Assembly: GCA_964017045.1 (NCBI GenBank)
Contig: OZ024794.1
Span: 24,237,340-24,301,339 of the forward strand
Direction: 5' to 3'
DNA from: Omphiscola glabra
Taxonomy: Eukaryota; Mollusca; Gastropoda; Lymnaeidae
DNA: 64,000 nucleotides
Positions 25,573 to 38,800 of this stretch are shown piece after piece. The position numbers and the translations under genes were made by a program. A model generated the notes under the pieces. That model was not told the origin of the DNA, made no database searches, and was given only the letters and a program-made list of their open reading frames with translations. The stretch's first letter is position 1, and each line of letters begins with the position of its first letter.

Positions 25573-26580
25573 GGAATTTGAAACAGCACAGATTCTTTTG
25601 TAAATTGTTGTATTAATTGTACGCTATTTTCTCTTGGAAAATATTTATTAAATAACTGGCACTAAGACTTTTGACCAGACATTTGAAAGTGCTGCCTAAC
25701 AAAATTCTATAATTTACTGACATCCCAGGTGACACTTTGGTGTAAAAGGATTTGCCTATTTGCCATTTCTTACACATTTTGCATGATATTATAAACATAG
25801 CTTTAACACAGTTGATTATGAACAGTTTTTGATTGTGTGGTCAAGGCAGCTTCACTGACCTATATCATGGTGACCTGAGTCCAAACTAATGCCAGAGGTA
25901 AAGTTGATTCAACAATCAGCAATGGCTTTAAAAGTAGACCTTAAATGACGAAACAGCTAGAAAAAAAACTTACTGACCCTATTGACAAAGTTAAATAAAT
26001 ATTTATGTCAGGTATTTTCAAACTTTAGGCTTTCAAATTAACAATGTATTTTCATGCAAATATCTTTTTAACTGTAGACAATTTTCCCATAATTCAAAAT
26101 TGTTGTGGTCTTTATGAAAACATATTACCCAAGAGGTTGACATTTTTGGCATGTATCAAATTGCATATTATGGAGCACAGGGAGCGTCCTAACATCAAGA
26201 GGTGAGGTCTGATTTTTACTAACATGCTTATTATTTGACAAATAACAAACCATATCATTACATAATTATCTTAACATAGTTTGGGTTTTGTGATCTAGTA
26301 GTACTAGTAGAGTAATTATATACAACCACTTCATTTTTTTAATTTGAATATTATATATTTTTTTTAGTGTCACCTTGTTTCATTTAAAAACTTAATTCAT
26401 TTTTTGGTTTGAAATTTAATTATTTTTTTCAGATTTTTTAAGTAAACTTCATTTTTTTCTGCATTAAATTTCAAAGTACAAAGTATTCAAAAAATTAAAT
26501 ACTGAATTGTGTTTTTGTCCATTTCTGTTTTTCATAGTTTTCTGCACTTTTAGATAAAGGTATTTAACATAATTATTCCT

Positions 26581-26586
26581 TTTATT
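26581..26586 (-). promoter_or_regulatory. Candidate poly(A) signal for PHM
   Basis: AATAAA on the minus strand about 110 nt after the PHM stop codon; it is the first consensus hexamer downstream. The AT-rich context makes chance occurrence possible. Confidence 0.35.
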
Positions 26587-26697
26587 AATTTTATCTAACT
26601 AGATGCTTAAAAAATATAATGTATCAAGAATATAACATAGATGCTTTTAGCTAAGGGAAGTACATTAGCTTAATTTCACTGTATGCAGAGGTTGCTC

Positions 26698-26844
26698 TCA
26701 GTTGATTGGCTCCTCTGCAGCATTCAAATATTCTTGGATTAGCTGATGTCTCTGCCATCTTGAAATGATGTCATCCTGGTCATCTTCCTCTTCCAGACTG
26801 CGAACAATTTTTAAGAGCTCAGCAGGGTCAAAATCTCTGGGAAC
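26698..26844 (-). CDS. Phm: PHM exon 14 (acidic tail, stop)
   Basis: 147 nt, acceptor ttcatag, ends TGA at 26700-26698. It encodes VPRDFDPAELLKIVRSLEEE and an acidic, Q-rich end. The protein stops here without any lyase domain or transmembrane anchor. Confidence 0.85.
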   Translation of the reverse strand, partial: VPRDFDPAELLKIVRSLEEEDDQDDIISRWQRHQLIQEYLNAAEEPIN

Positions 26845-29800
26845 CTATGAAAAAAAGATGGTAGGTAACAATGAAACGATCAGTGTTATATCTGGTCATT
26901 GTTACATTAACAACAAAAACTAAGACTAAGATAAAATTTTATTTCTTAAAATAATATCTTCTTTTATCTGTGGTGATGTTTTCATTTATAACAATTGTCT
27001 GTAATGAAAAAAAATATGGTGAAAAAAATGTATGTAAAAAAAAAAAATTAAAAGCATTATGTTCTTTTGCTTAAATGTTATTCCTAACTTAGCCTAGGGA
27101 CAAAGATCATTTTAATATTCATAAAAGTTCAGAAACGTGACATATTTTTTAATGACACTAAAGCAAAAGGTAATCTTGAAAATAATCAAAGATAAACTTA
27201 AAATCTTGCCTCATTTTATGTAACGACTGAAAAGTGAACATTCCTTTTTAGATGCTATTTGTTGTTTTGTTTATTAAACTCAGAGCTTTCACAGGTTGAC
27301 ATTAATTATCTTGAATTTTCTTTAGCAGAAAGTTAGCAGCCAAACAAAATAATTTCTTGAATTTAAAGAATTTTACACCTCCTACTCCCACATTACTACC
27401 CTCTTCCCCTGATATCCCTTTCCACCTCCAATCCCCCTCCACTTACAATCTCTCCCCCCCCCCCCCAGCCATCCCTTTTTTTTTAAAAATCTGCAAGGAA
27501 TGATGAAATATAATTAAGAAAATATGGAAACCAGGAAGAGTAGATAAGAAATTTTTCACTTGACCTCATTGACAGCATCATCATCAAATCGTCCAGGGAG
27601 TCCTTGGACTACATCGTTGTGATCATTGTCTGACTTGCAAGAGGCATTACAGATGAGAGGCTTATCACTGCCTGGAATAACACTGTGGAATATAATAAGA
27701 AATGAGGTTTTTTGTGTTGTACATGTTTTGTTATAACAAAGAGAATGCTTCACTAAAATTTTTTTAAAGTTTTAACATGTTATTTTATAATTTTTTTTAA
27801 TTCATATCTGGCAAATTTGTTTCAGTTTGTTTCCTTGCTTCTCTGTTTGTTTGTTGTTGTTTTTTTTAACTTTTACATTTCAGTCTCTAAACTCTAAACA
27901 GTAAAATAAAATGGACTATTGCCCTTACCTTACGGTTGTTGGCACATTTTTCAAGTTGAGTCTCTTTTGGTCATTAAAATCTTCCCAGAACCAGTTTGGT
28001 GGCCCGAAAGTGAAACAGTCATTCTGTTCAAGTGATGGTAGCTTCTCAACATAGTACATAATGTAGAAGTTGCACATTTCATCATTTTGTGTTGATCTAA
28101 TTGGTAGATAAACCACACTTGCTCAAGTCACTCCTTTTTAAACATGTTTTTCAATTTCATTAACTAATTGCAAGAGTTTTAGACTCCCATAAATTTGATT
28201 GTTCTTGTAAACTTATTTACAGTGATGTATTTTGATGAAATGCAAATATTTAGGTCATCATTAAATGGGCCTGATCTTTACCAGACCACAGAAAGAACAC
28301 ATGCACTGGGGGAAACTTTTCTAGAAAAAGGACAAAAACTATATTTCTCACTAATTAAATTTTACAGTTTTAAATCAAAGACTGTATCTTTAGGCCACTG
28401 AACTAGGTGTTTTTCTAATGGGAGCAAACTTGTCTACTTCATTTATGCAATTAAGTTTAGGCTATATACATTTAACTTTCAGGTAAATAATTATAACCTA
28501 CCCAATCCTTACTGTATGATCCAATGTGTTCTCCATGGTACAGCGAGCAGCCTATATTATAGAAATAACATTACATGATAAAATATTTTACTTTATATAT
28601 TTTTAAGGATATATTTATTAAAAAATGACTTGTATTTATATCTATCTGTACAATAGTATTTCAAATTATTTTATTGTTAAACAAATTATTTTAAATTAGC
28701 TTATCAGCCATGTTTTTAAATAGTTTTCTCTCAAAGTACTACAATGAAATATTTGATTTTCAAGAGGAAAGCAACCAGGAACTGACAATTGTAATGGATT
28801 CACCAGATTAGATGATGGATTAAGGCCAATTAAGTATCACCTTCTTAAAATTTCTAGGCGTGTGGTTAAATTTTAATAATCAAATAAAGACAATACGAAG
28901 AGTAAATGGAATGAAAACTTACAAGAATGTCACCTTTTTTAAATGTGATCCCAAAACTTGTCACATTATAAAACATCTGTGATGAGAAAAAATATGAAAT
29001 TTGTGTCGTATGAGTTCAGAAAAAATTATTGGCCTGTTTTTTATTTCTCTTTTTTTTTAATAGTTTTTTTTATAATTGTCATACTTACATATTGCATTAC
29101 TTAGCCTTATTAATTACCACATTACATATCCATAAAAAATTTGCTGTCTACTTACTCACCTCAGGTAGTCGGGGATCTTTACGTCCAATTTCAGTCCATT
29201 CACCATTTCGAATTCGGTAACCAGAGATAACACGACCTTAAATTACAAATACAGATTATTCTATTTTTTTAAACAAAATGTTTTATTATTTTAAAGTTTA
29301 TTGCAAAAAAGACTTATAATGTGACAAATGAATAATTATAATCAACATTAATTCATGCAACATTCACACAAAGGATAAATTAATATTTATAAAAAATTTA
29401 GGTCTTCGTCGATATAAAATAATTCAGGAAAATCATGATCTCAAACTTTCTGTGTAATTTCGGAAAAATATATTTAATGAGTGAGTAGAGAATAAATGTT
29501 ATGAAATATCAGTGTGTGGCACATTTTCGGTATATCAAAAGACTGTATATAAAAAGTTTAGAGTGAGAAGAGAATAAATGTTATGAAATATCACTGTGTG
29601 ACTCATGTTCTGTATATAAAAAGACTGTATATAAAAAGTTTAGAGTGAGAAGAGAACAAATGTTATGAATTATCACTGTCTGGCTCATGTTCCAAGACTA
29701 TGTGAAAAGTGTAAGCAATTAGTTGGATTTAATTAAAGGATGACTGTCAATGATGAAGATGAGAATGTATTTGACTCACCAAGGGCATGAGCATGGGTTC

Positions 29801-32800
29801 TGTAAGCGAAGGGAACTATCTCAACATCTTCTTGTATGGTACATGCTGTCTCAAAATATTCTGTGGAACAAAGCACATAAATTTTAACATCCGATCTTGT
29901 GAGTGTGTGTGTGCTTGTCAGCCACATAAAAATGATAAGAAATTTACACACCTTCAACTTCATATGGTTTTATATTAGTTAAATATTTATATAATATAAA
30001 GAGTTAACATGTTGGTATCAGTAACTTAAATTTTTCATTTTACAGCCAATGACAAACAATTGATAAGAATCATGGATTTAAAATTGAATTACCGTATCCG
30101 GAAATTTGATCGAAAGAAATTTCGTCTACGGAAAATTGATCGACGGAAATTTGATCGAACGGAAATTTGGTTTAATCTTTTTTTTTAGTTTACACGTTAA
30201 ATTTTGCTTCAAATTTCTTTTTGAAAGCATTATTTTGTTTTACTATATATGTTATAGTGCGTTAAAAAAAGAAATTTAAAATTCATTTACAAATATTGTT
30301 AAGTATGACAATTATGCTATAAATGTTAGAATTTTTTGTATGCAAATGTTACTTTTTTTTATGCCAAGAACAAAATGGATACATACCAATGCTGTGCTGT
30401 GGAATTTCCCCACTAGTGCCTAACAAATAGACAGCAGCTGTTTTAGCTGTCCTAAAAAAAATTTTTATCAATCAAAGTAGATACAAAACAGTAACTATAA
30501 CAAGCTTAATGGATTGTTATTTATTAATTATTATTTTTTTTTTAAAGAGTTTAAACGTCTGATTAAAAGCATCTTAAATTGGAGCCATTCATCAGCAAGG
30601 ACATTGCATACACGACTTTGCATACATGACTTTGCATTCATGACTTTGCATACATGACTGCATACATGACATTGCATACATGACATTGCATACATGACTT
30701 TGCATACACGACTTTGCATACATGACTGCATACACGACTTTGCATACATGACTTTGCATACATCACTTTGCATACAGGACTTTGCCGAAGCATCAAACAA
30801 TGTAGGGGATCGTTTTAATTTTTAAAAAAAAAGAAATTATGTTGAAATATGTCATGTTTTTTTTATTGTTTTTTTTTTTTTAAACGTAACCGAAAATGTA
30901 TTGAATATGTTGCAGATTGTTTTTAATTATAATGGGCAGGCAGACATTCACAGACTTACGGTGTTTTAGTAGTAATCAATGTTAACAGACATTCACAGAC
31001 TTACGGTGTTGTAGTAGTGATCAATGTTAATCCTGAGCTGTCTTTCTGGTTATCTAATAGGAATGAAAATAATTTGTTTTTTAAAATATTAACTTTCAGA
31101 CACTACCTTACAAAGGAGACCCAGCTAAACTTACAGTGATGACACAGGTTTGAAACTTGAAAAGAGAAAATGTTTTCATTATAATTTTGTTAGTTGTTAG
31201 CTTTTATCGTATTGATATTTGCAAGATAATAATCTTGATGGACTGGATTCAAGCTGTGTAAATGAAATAGTAGAACAAGGTATGTTGAGGCTTGAATTAA
31301 ATGGCAGGACAATAAGATTTGAAAGTTTCGGCTCAGAGCCTTCTTCATTTGAACGTTTCGGCTCAGAGCCTTCTTCATTTGAACGTTTCGGCTCAGAGCC
31401 TTCTTCATTTCAACGTTTCGGCTTAGAGCCTTCTTCATTTGAACGTTTTGGCTCAGAGCCTTCTTCATTTAAACGTTTTGGCTCAGAGCCTTCTTCATTT
31501 GAACGTTTTGGCTCAGAGCCTTCTTCATTTGAACTTTTTGGCTCAGAGCCTTCTTCATTTGAACGTTTCGGCTCATAGCCTTCTTCATTTAAACGTTTCG
31601 GCTCAGAGCCTTCTTCATTTGAACGTTTTGGCTCAGAGCCTTCTTCATTTGAACGTTTCGGCTCAGAGCCTTCTTCATTTGAACGTTTCGGCTCAGAGCC
31701 TTCTTCATTTCAACGTTTCGGCTCAGAGCCTTCTTCATTTGAACGTTTCGGCTCAGAGCCTTCTTCATTTGAACGTTTCGGCTCAGAGCCTTCTTCAGCG
31801 AACAAGACAAATAGAAGTAAGACAAGAAACAAGAGCGCAGTGTTTAAAATGAAAACTTAAGTGTTCTTTAAAGCAAACTTCTTGTTTTTTTTCAAAATAA
31901 GTTTTAAACTTGAAAGGTGGGACAAGGTGGTATGAAGTAAGAGCAAGGAATGTGGTAGTTTTAAACTTGAAAGGTGGGATACGGTGGTATGAAGTAAGAG
32001 CAAGGAATGTGGTAGTTTTAAACTTGAAAGGTGGGATACGGTGGTATGAAGTAAGAGCAAGGAATGTGGTAGTTTTAAACTTGAAAGTAGGGACAAGGTG
32101 GTATGAAGTAAGAGCAAGGAATGTGGTAGTTTTAAACTTGAAAGGTGGGATACGGTGGTATGAAGTAAGTGCAAGGAATGTGGTCGTTTTAAAGATTACA
32201 CCAATAAAGCTATGTCCTTTACGTCCACATTTACAGCTTTTAGAATGTCGTGTACTCACTCGGTGGTTTGAAAGACGTCACGTTCTTGTAGTGGACCTGG
32301 AGCACGAGGTACTTGATCCTGGTGTCCTGACCCACGTCGAAGCTCACCTCTGAAAATGAACAAGTTTGTTTTTGCCATTAAATTAAACAACCCCATGCCA
32401 ACAACGTTTTTCGTATAAATCCTTTATATGAATTTGTATTAATTATTTTGTTGTATTAATATTCGATTGTCCCACCCGCGTTTATACCGCAGATTTATTG
32501 AAGCATCTATTTCAGAAAAACAACAGAAAATGTTACGCACCAAATGCACTTGCGGCATTGCGAATCTGATTTAACGCATTTATAGGGAATTTAATTTCAC
32601 GAAATCAGTGTCGTAATATTTCATTTATCTTCCCCTTGAAAGCAGGGAAAAAAACTCATTTTCGTTGGGTTAGGGCTGGGGTGAAAATTTGATAGAATGT
32701 GTTGTCATCTGTAACTAGTCTATGTGCCAAGTTTGAGTTCGATATGTTGACGGAAAGTTTATCAGTTGGCCATCCGAAGATTTTGCAACCCAACCAGCAA

Positions 32801-35800
32801 CACACGAAATTAATATAAAGGATTTTTTTTATATTAAAAGTAAACTGTGTTTAATTTGAAGTGCTGGGCAAACTAACACATATGTAAGAACTATGTAATG
32901 TGTAACACGATTGCACTGATGAAAGCATAAAAGGGGAGACCCCGTGGAGAGTGTAACCAGAGCAAAGAGCATTGTCACTGTCAAGAAATCCAAGCCAGTG
33001 AGGTAAAATTGGCGGATCAGATTCGCTGGCTTTAAGCGAAAGAAGAAATTCAATCTCATCATAGTGAGTTTATTAAATCAATAAGATGGGCTGAAAAACA
33101 ATGACCACAACTTAACAATAAAAGCAGTTTTTAGTTTTACAATTCCGATTTTAAATTTAAAAACATGAAGTGAAAAAATAGTTTAATTGCTTTGTCAAAT
33201 AATTTCTTCATTAATTATTTCATTTTTTTTTTAAAATATTTTAAGAACGTGTATCTATAGTGTAGGAGGGACTGGCGGCAAATATGTCAATAAATGTTAT
33301 GGAAGTAGGTGGGTGACAGGCATTTGGCAGAGAAGAAATGACCATTGGCACAATTTGAAAAAGAAAAAATAACAAAGGCCACGGTAATAAAATCCGCTAA
33401 CATTTTTGAAAGAGCTAAGTGCGATGTTTAAGGAATATCCTTAGCACTTTGCAACTCAGCTACACTAATCTGTTGTAACAGAAACAGAGCTAGCTTTGGC
33501 CACCATTTCACAAGACTAGTGTAATCTCTATTTTTAGTACTTATTGCAATGTTAATGGAAGATTCGAGGGACGCCCCAAATGATATATTTGTTCAAAACT
33601 AAATGCAAAGTTCGGTCTTTTTATTTAATGACGTAAAAAGTCTTCTTCAAACCTATAGAAATAAAAGCATGTAATTTTTCCGTCAAGATTGACTTATGGA
33701 CTATGGACAATGACTTATGGAATATGGACAATGGAATATGGACAATGACTCATGGACTATGGACAATGACTTATGGACTATGGACAATGACTTATGGACT
33801 ATGGACTATGACTTATGGACTATGGACAATGACTTATGGACTATGGACAATGACTTATGGACTATGGACAATGACTTATGGATTATGGACTATGACTTAT
33901 GGACTATGGACAATGACTTATAGACTATGGACAATGATTTTTATAATTCCAGGGCAACAACAACCCCACTCCCAACAAAAAAAAACACTCCTCCAGCGCC
34001 CCTGCCCCTCCCCCTAAAAAGCCCCACTCCTCCAGCGCCCCTGCCCCTCCCCCTAAAAAGCTATACTCCTCCAGCGCCCCTGCCCTCCCCCTAATAGCCC
34101 CACTCCTCCAGCGCCCCTGTCCCTCCCCCTAAAAGCCCCACTCTCCTAGTGCCCCTGCCTCTCCCCTAAAAGCCCCACTCCTCCAGCGCCCCTGTCCCTC
34201 CCCCTAAAAGCCCCACTCTCCTAGTGCCCTTGCCCCTCCCCTAAAAGCCCCACTCCTCCGGCGCCCCTGTCCCTCCCCCTAAAAAGCCTCACTCCTCCAG
34301 CGCCCCTGTCCCTCCCCCTAAAAAGCCTCACTCCTCCAGCGCCCCTGTCCCTCCCCCTAAAAAGCCTCACTCCTCCAGCGCCCCTGTCCCTCCCCCTAAA
34401 AAGCCTCACTCCTCCAGCGCCCCTGTCCCTCCCCCTAAAAAGCCTCACTCCTCCAGCACCCTTGTCCCTCCCCCTATAAAGCCTCACTCCTCCAGCGCCC
34501 CTGTCCCTCCCCCTAAAAAAGCCCCACTCCTCTAGCACCACTGTCCCACAAAAGCCTGTAGAGTGAGAATGTACCCCGACGTTTCCCCCCTATAAAAATG
34601 ACTGCGTAGGAGGGAGAAATCGATTTTCTCCGTTTGCCCACGTCCAGGGAAGCCAAAAATAAACTCGATCACTGATTGAGCCAGGGTCCTAATATCGAGA
34701 GCAGGACCTTAGGTTGAGCTTCCTTATCTGCCGCTCTCTCACTCGCCCTTTCTCTCTATCTCCTTGTTGGTATCATTTTCTGCTTGGATCCGTGCACAAT
34801 TAAAGAAATACAATATTTCAAAGATAGAATCTGTCAGCTTGTGTGTGTGCTTACCGGTCGGGCAGCTTTAGAGAGTGCTATTTTTATCTTTATCGTTGTT
34901 GCCTCATTAAAAATACAGGGAAGGTTGGGGGGGGGGCCCTCCTGTTACGTGCAACCTGGTATTTTTTAAATTATTCTTATCTTTGGTGTTAACTCTTTTA
35001 CCTCCATTGAAAAAATGTAATTATATTGTTCCTGGGTGCCCCTGTCCTGATACATCTTTACATATACATATACTGAAACATGTGTATTGGTGTCCGTCAA
35101 CCACATCATTTATATTGGTGTCCCTGTCCTAAAACATCATTTATATAGTGCCCCTGTCCTAAAGCATCATTTATATTGGTGCCCATCATAACACATCATT
35201 TATATTAGTGCCCCTGTCATAAAACATCATTTATATTGGTTACCCTGTCTTAATACATCATTTATATTTAGTGCCCTTTTCCTAAAACATCATTTAGATT
35301 GCTGCCCCTGTCCTAATACATCATTTATATTGGTGACCCTGTCTTAATACATCATTTATATTTAGTGCCCTTTTCCTAAAACATCATTTATATTGCTGCC
35401 CCTGTCCTAACACATCATTTATATTGGTGCCCCTTTCCTAATACATCATTTATATTGGTGACCCTGTCTTAATACATCATTTATATTTGGTGCCCTTTTC
35501 CTAAAACATCATTTATATTGCTGCCCCTGTCCTAATACATCATTTATATTGGTGACCCTGTCTTAATACATCATTCATATTTGGTGCCCCTTTCCTTACA
35601 TTACACTTGTGAGTACTCCCTACTAACAGCCCTTAAATTGTGAGTAATCCTTTTTTTAAAATGAGTACTGTCAGTTGAATAGGTCGACTGTGGAAATCCT
35701 TCTGAGATACTGGCAGTTTGGTACGTTAATCGACATTCATTTTTAATATCTACTTCAAGGCGCTTTTTCGTTGAACTGGGGGAGAGAGGGATCAGCTGGG

Positions 35801-38800
35801 CCATTTGGCACGGGCTTCAGATTTCTATGAAACACGGATGTTTTGTTAGAGGCTTTTAATATTTTAAAATCACCTATAAAATCAAGAGATCAAGAGGAGA
35901 TATTTTTTATTTTTTTTTAAATAAAGAATATTATCTAGAGTCTAGAGTCTTAGATAACATTCTTCATATATTTTTTTCACTGTGATATTTAAGATTTAAA
36001 TTGAAACTTTTAATAGCTATCGGGAAAAGGGTCGTGTGGGTGGGTGGATCTGTGACCTCTTAAATGCATTTTTAATTTCATACCTTACGAGTTTAAACTT
36101 TGAACTTACCGGGAGGAAGAGTTAGACGTGGTGCCTCCATGGCCCATGCGTAAATTATTCTGCTGCTTGCTTGACAGATGCTGCCAGCTCTGTAGTCTTT
36201 GTTTTTGGTGGACATCTCACCGCAGTTCCTAGGATACAATAATTAGCCATGCCCTTTAACCATCTTACAACACACACGCACAAACACATACACGTAAAGC
36301 AGGCTTAAAAGTAAAAATACAAAACGCAACAAAACAAAAATCTGCATACAAGCGCACTGACAATACAAGCCAAAATACATCGAGGAATATGAGCAAGCTC
36401 CTTGAAAACAATGACGTAGACCACATCACCCCAGCAGGTGAGCTCCTTGGAAACAATGACGTAGACCACATCACCCCAGCAGGTGAGCTCCTTGAAAACA
36501 ATGACGTAGACCACATCACCCCAGCAGGTGAGCTCCTTGAAAACAATGACGTAGACCACATCACCCCAGCAGGTGAGCTCCTTGAAAACAATGACGTAGA
36601 CCACATCACCCCAGCAGGTGAGCTCCTTGAAAACAATGACGTAGACCACATCACCCCAGCAGGTGAGCTCCTTGAAAACAATGACGTAGACCACATCACC
36701 CCAGCAGGTGAGCTCCTTGAAAACAATGACGTAGACCACATCACCCCAGCAGGTGAGCTCCTTGAAAACAATGACGTAGACCACATCACCCCAGCAGGTG
36801 AGCTCCTTGAAAACAATGACGTAGACCACATCACCCCAGCAGGTGAGCTCCTTGAAAACAATGACGTAGACCACATCACCCCAGCAGGTGAGCTCCTTGA
36901 AAACAATGACGTAGACCACATCACCCCAGCAGGTGAGCTCATTGAAAACAATGACGTAGACCACATCACCCCAGCAGGTGAGCTCCTTGAAAACAATGAC
37001 GTAGACCATATCACCCCAGCAGGTGAGTTCGAAATAGATGTGTTTTCAACTCAGTTTTGAAAGACTGCAGTACGTTCTTATCAGATGCTTGGGGAGACAT
37101 ATTTCACTACAAGTTTAGTTTATAGTTTACTCAAGTCTGGTTCTTGCGTACACTTTCAGTGCTGTTCCCCCACCCGATCTCATCTTAATCTCAGCCAAAT
37201 ATTTAATCTACCAATTTCGCCTTCATTTCCCCCCAGAACCTAGAATTTTACTCCCAGATTTCACTTTCAGTTCCCCCAATATTTTACATCATTCAGTTCC
37301 CCCAATATTTTACTCCCAGATTTTTATCGTCAGGTCTCCCAATATTTCACTCAACAGATTTCAACTTCAGTTCCCTCCAATATTTCACTACCCAGATTTA
37401 ATCTCCTATTCCTCCAATATTTCACTACCCAGATTTAATCTCCTATTCCTCCCACATTTCACTCACAAAATTTCATCTTCAGTTCCCTCCAATATTCCAC
37501 TCACCAGATTTCATCTTCAGCTCCTCCAGGTTCCAGACATCCATACAGAAGGATGTGGTGAGCGATCATTGCATTAGCGTTGGGAATAAAACCAGCTGGA
37601 ATAAAATAAGGGATACAATGTCGCTATGTCACACGAAAACTCATTCAAGCGTTTAAGATGGAAACATTAAAATAGTAGAAAGTTGCCCCCCCCCCCAAAC
37701 CCCAATATACTAAAGTACTAGTAATCACTATTGACATATTTATCAATACATGGGGTCAGTCATATAGTTAGGTGGACGAGGACAGTCTAAGAGTTATGGG
37801 AGGAGGTCAATCCTACAGTTAGTCGGCTGAGGTCAATCCTACAGTTAGTCGGCTGAGGTCAATCCTACAGTTAGTGTGGGTAGTCATTTATACAGTTAGT
37901 GGGAGGAGGTCAGTCTTAAAGTTAGTGGTAGGAGGTCAGTCTTAAAGTTAGTGGTAGGAGGTCAGTCTTACAGTTTATGGTAGGAGGTCAGTCTTACAGT
38001 TAGTGGTAGGAGGTCAGTCTTACAGTTAGTGGTAGGAGGTCAGTCTTACAGTTAGTGGTAGGAGGTCAGTCTTAAAGTTAGTGGTAGGAGGTCAGTCTTA
38101 AAGTTAGTGGTAGGAGGTCAGTCTAACAGTTAGTGGTAGGAGGTCAGTCTTAAAGTTAGTGGTAGGAGGTCAGTCTTAAAGTTAGTGGTAGGAGGTCAGT
38201 CTTAAAGTTAGTGGTAGGAGGTCAGTCTTAAAGTTAGTGGTAGGAGGTCAGTCTTACAGTTAGTGGTATGAGGTCAGTCTTAAAGTTAGTGGTAGGAGGT
38301 CAGTCTTAAAATTAGTGGTAGGAGGTCAGTCTTACAGTTAGTGGTAGGAGGTCAGTCTTAAAGTTAGTGGTAGGAGGTCAGTCGTACAGTTCGTGGTAGG
38401 AGATCAGTCTTACAGTTCGTGGTAGGAGGTCAGTCTTACAGTTAGTGGTCGGAGGTCAGTCTTAAAGTTAGTAGTAGGAGGTCAGTCTTACAGTTAGTGG
38501 TAGGAGGTCAGTCTTACAGTTAGTGGTAGGAGGTCAGTCTTACAGTTAGTGGTAGGAGGTCAGTCTTAAAGTTAGTGGTAGGAGGTCAGTCTTACAGTTA
38601 GTGGTAGGAGGTCAGTCTTACAGTTAGTGGTAGGAGGTCAGTCTTACAGTTAGTGATAGGAGGTCAGTCTTACAGTTAGTGGTAGGAGGTCAGTCTTATA
38701 GTTAGTGGTAGGAGGTCAGTCTTACAGTTAGTGGTAGGAGGTCAGTCTTAAAGTGGGGGGGGGGGGCCCTCAAAATTCCATCTTGTAAACAGAAATGACA

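Larger units (their letters stand above)
22802..26580. other. Interval between convergent receptor and PHM genes
   Basis: AT-rich. Likely contains the receptor 3' UTR (first AATAAA at 23958-23963), a hAT MITE (24240) and two short tandem repeats. No other gene. Confidence 0.55.

Noticed and set aside
31110..31150. Possible extra PHM micro-exon between exons 5 and 6
   Set aside because: Exons 5 and 6 already join in phase and match the family without a gap.
36265..37060. Long open frames on both strands (223-249 codons) over the 45-bp array
   Set aside because: The unit length is a multiple of three and has no stop in several frames; the frames exist only because of the repeat, and it lies in a PHM intron.
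36389..38757. CRISPR-like direct repeats
   Set aside because: Adjacent units without unique spacers, eukaryotic introns; these are minisatellites.
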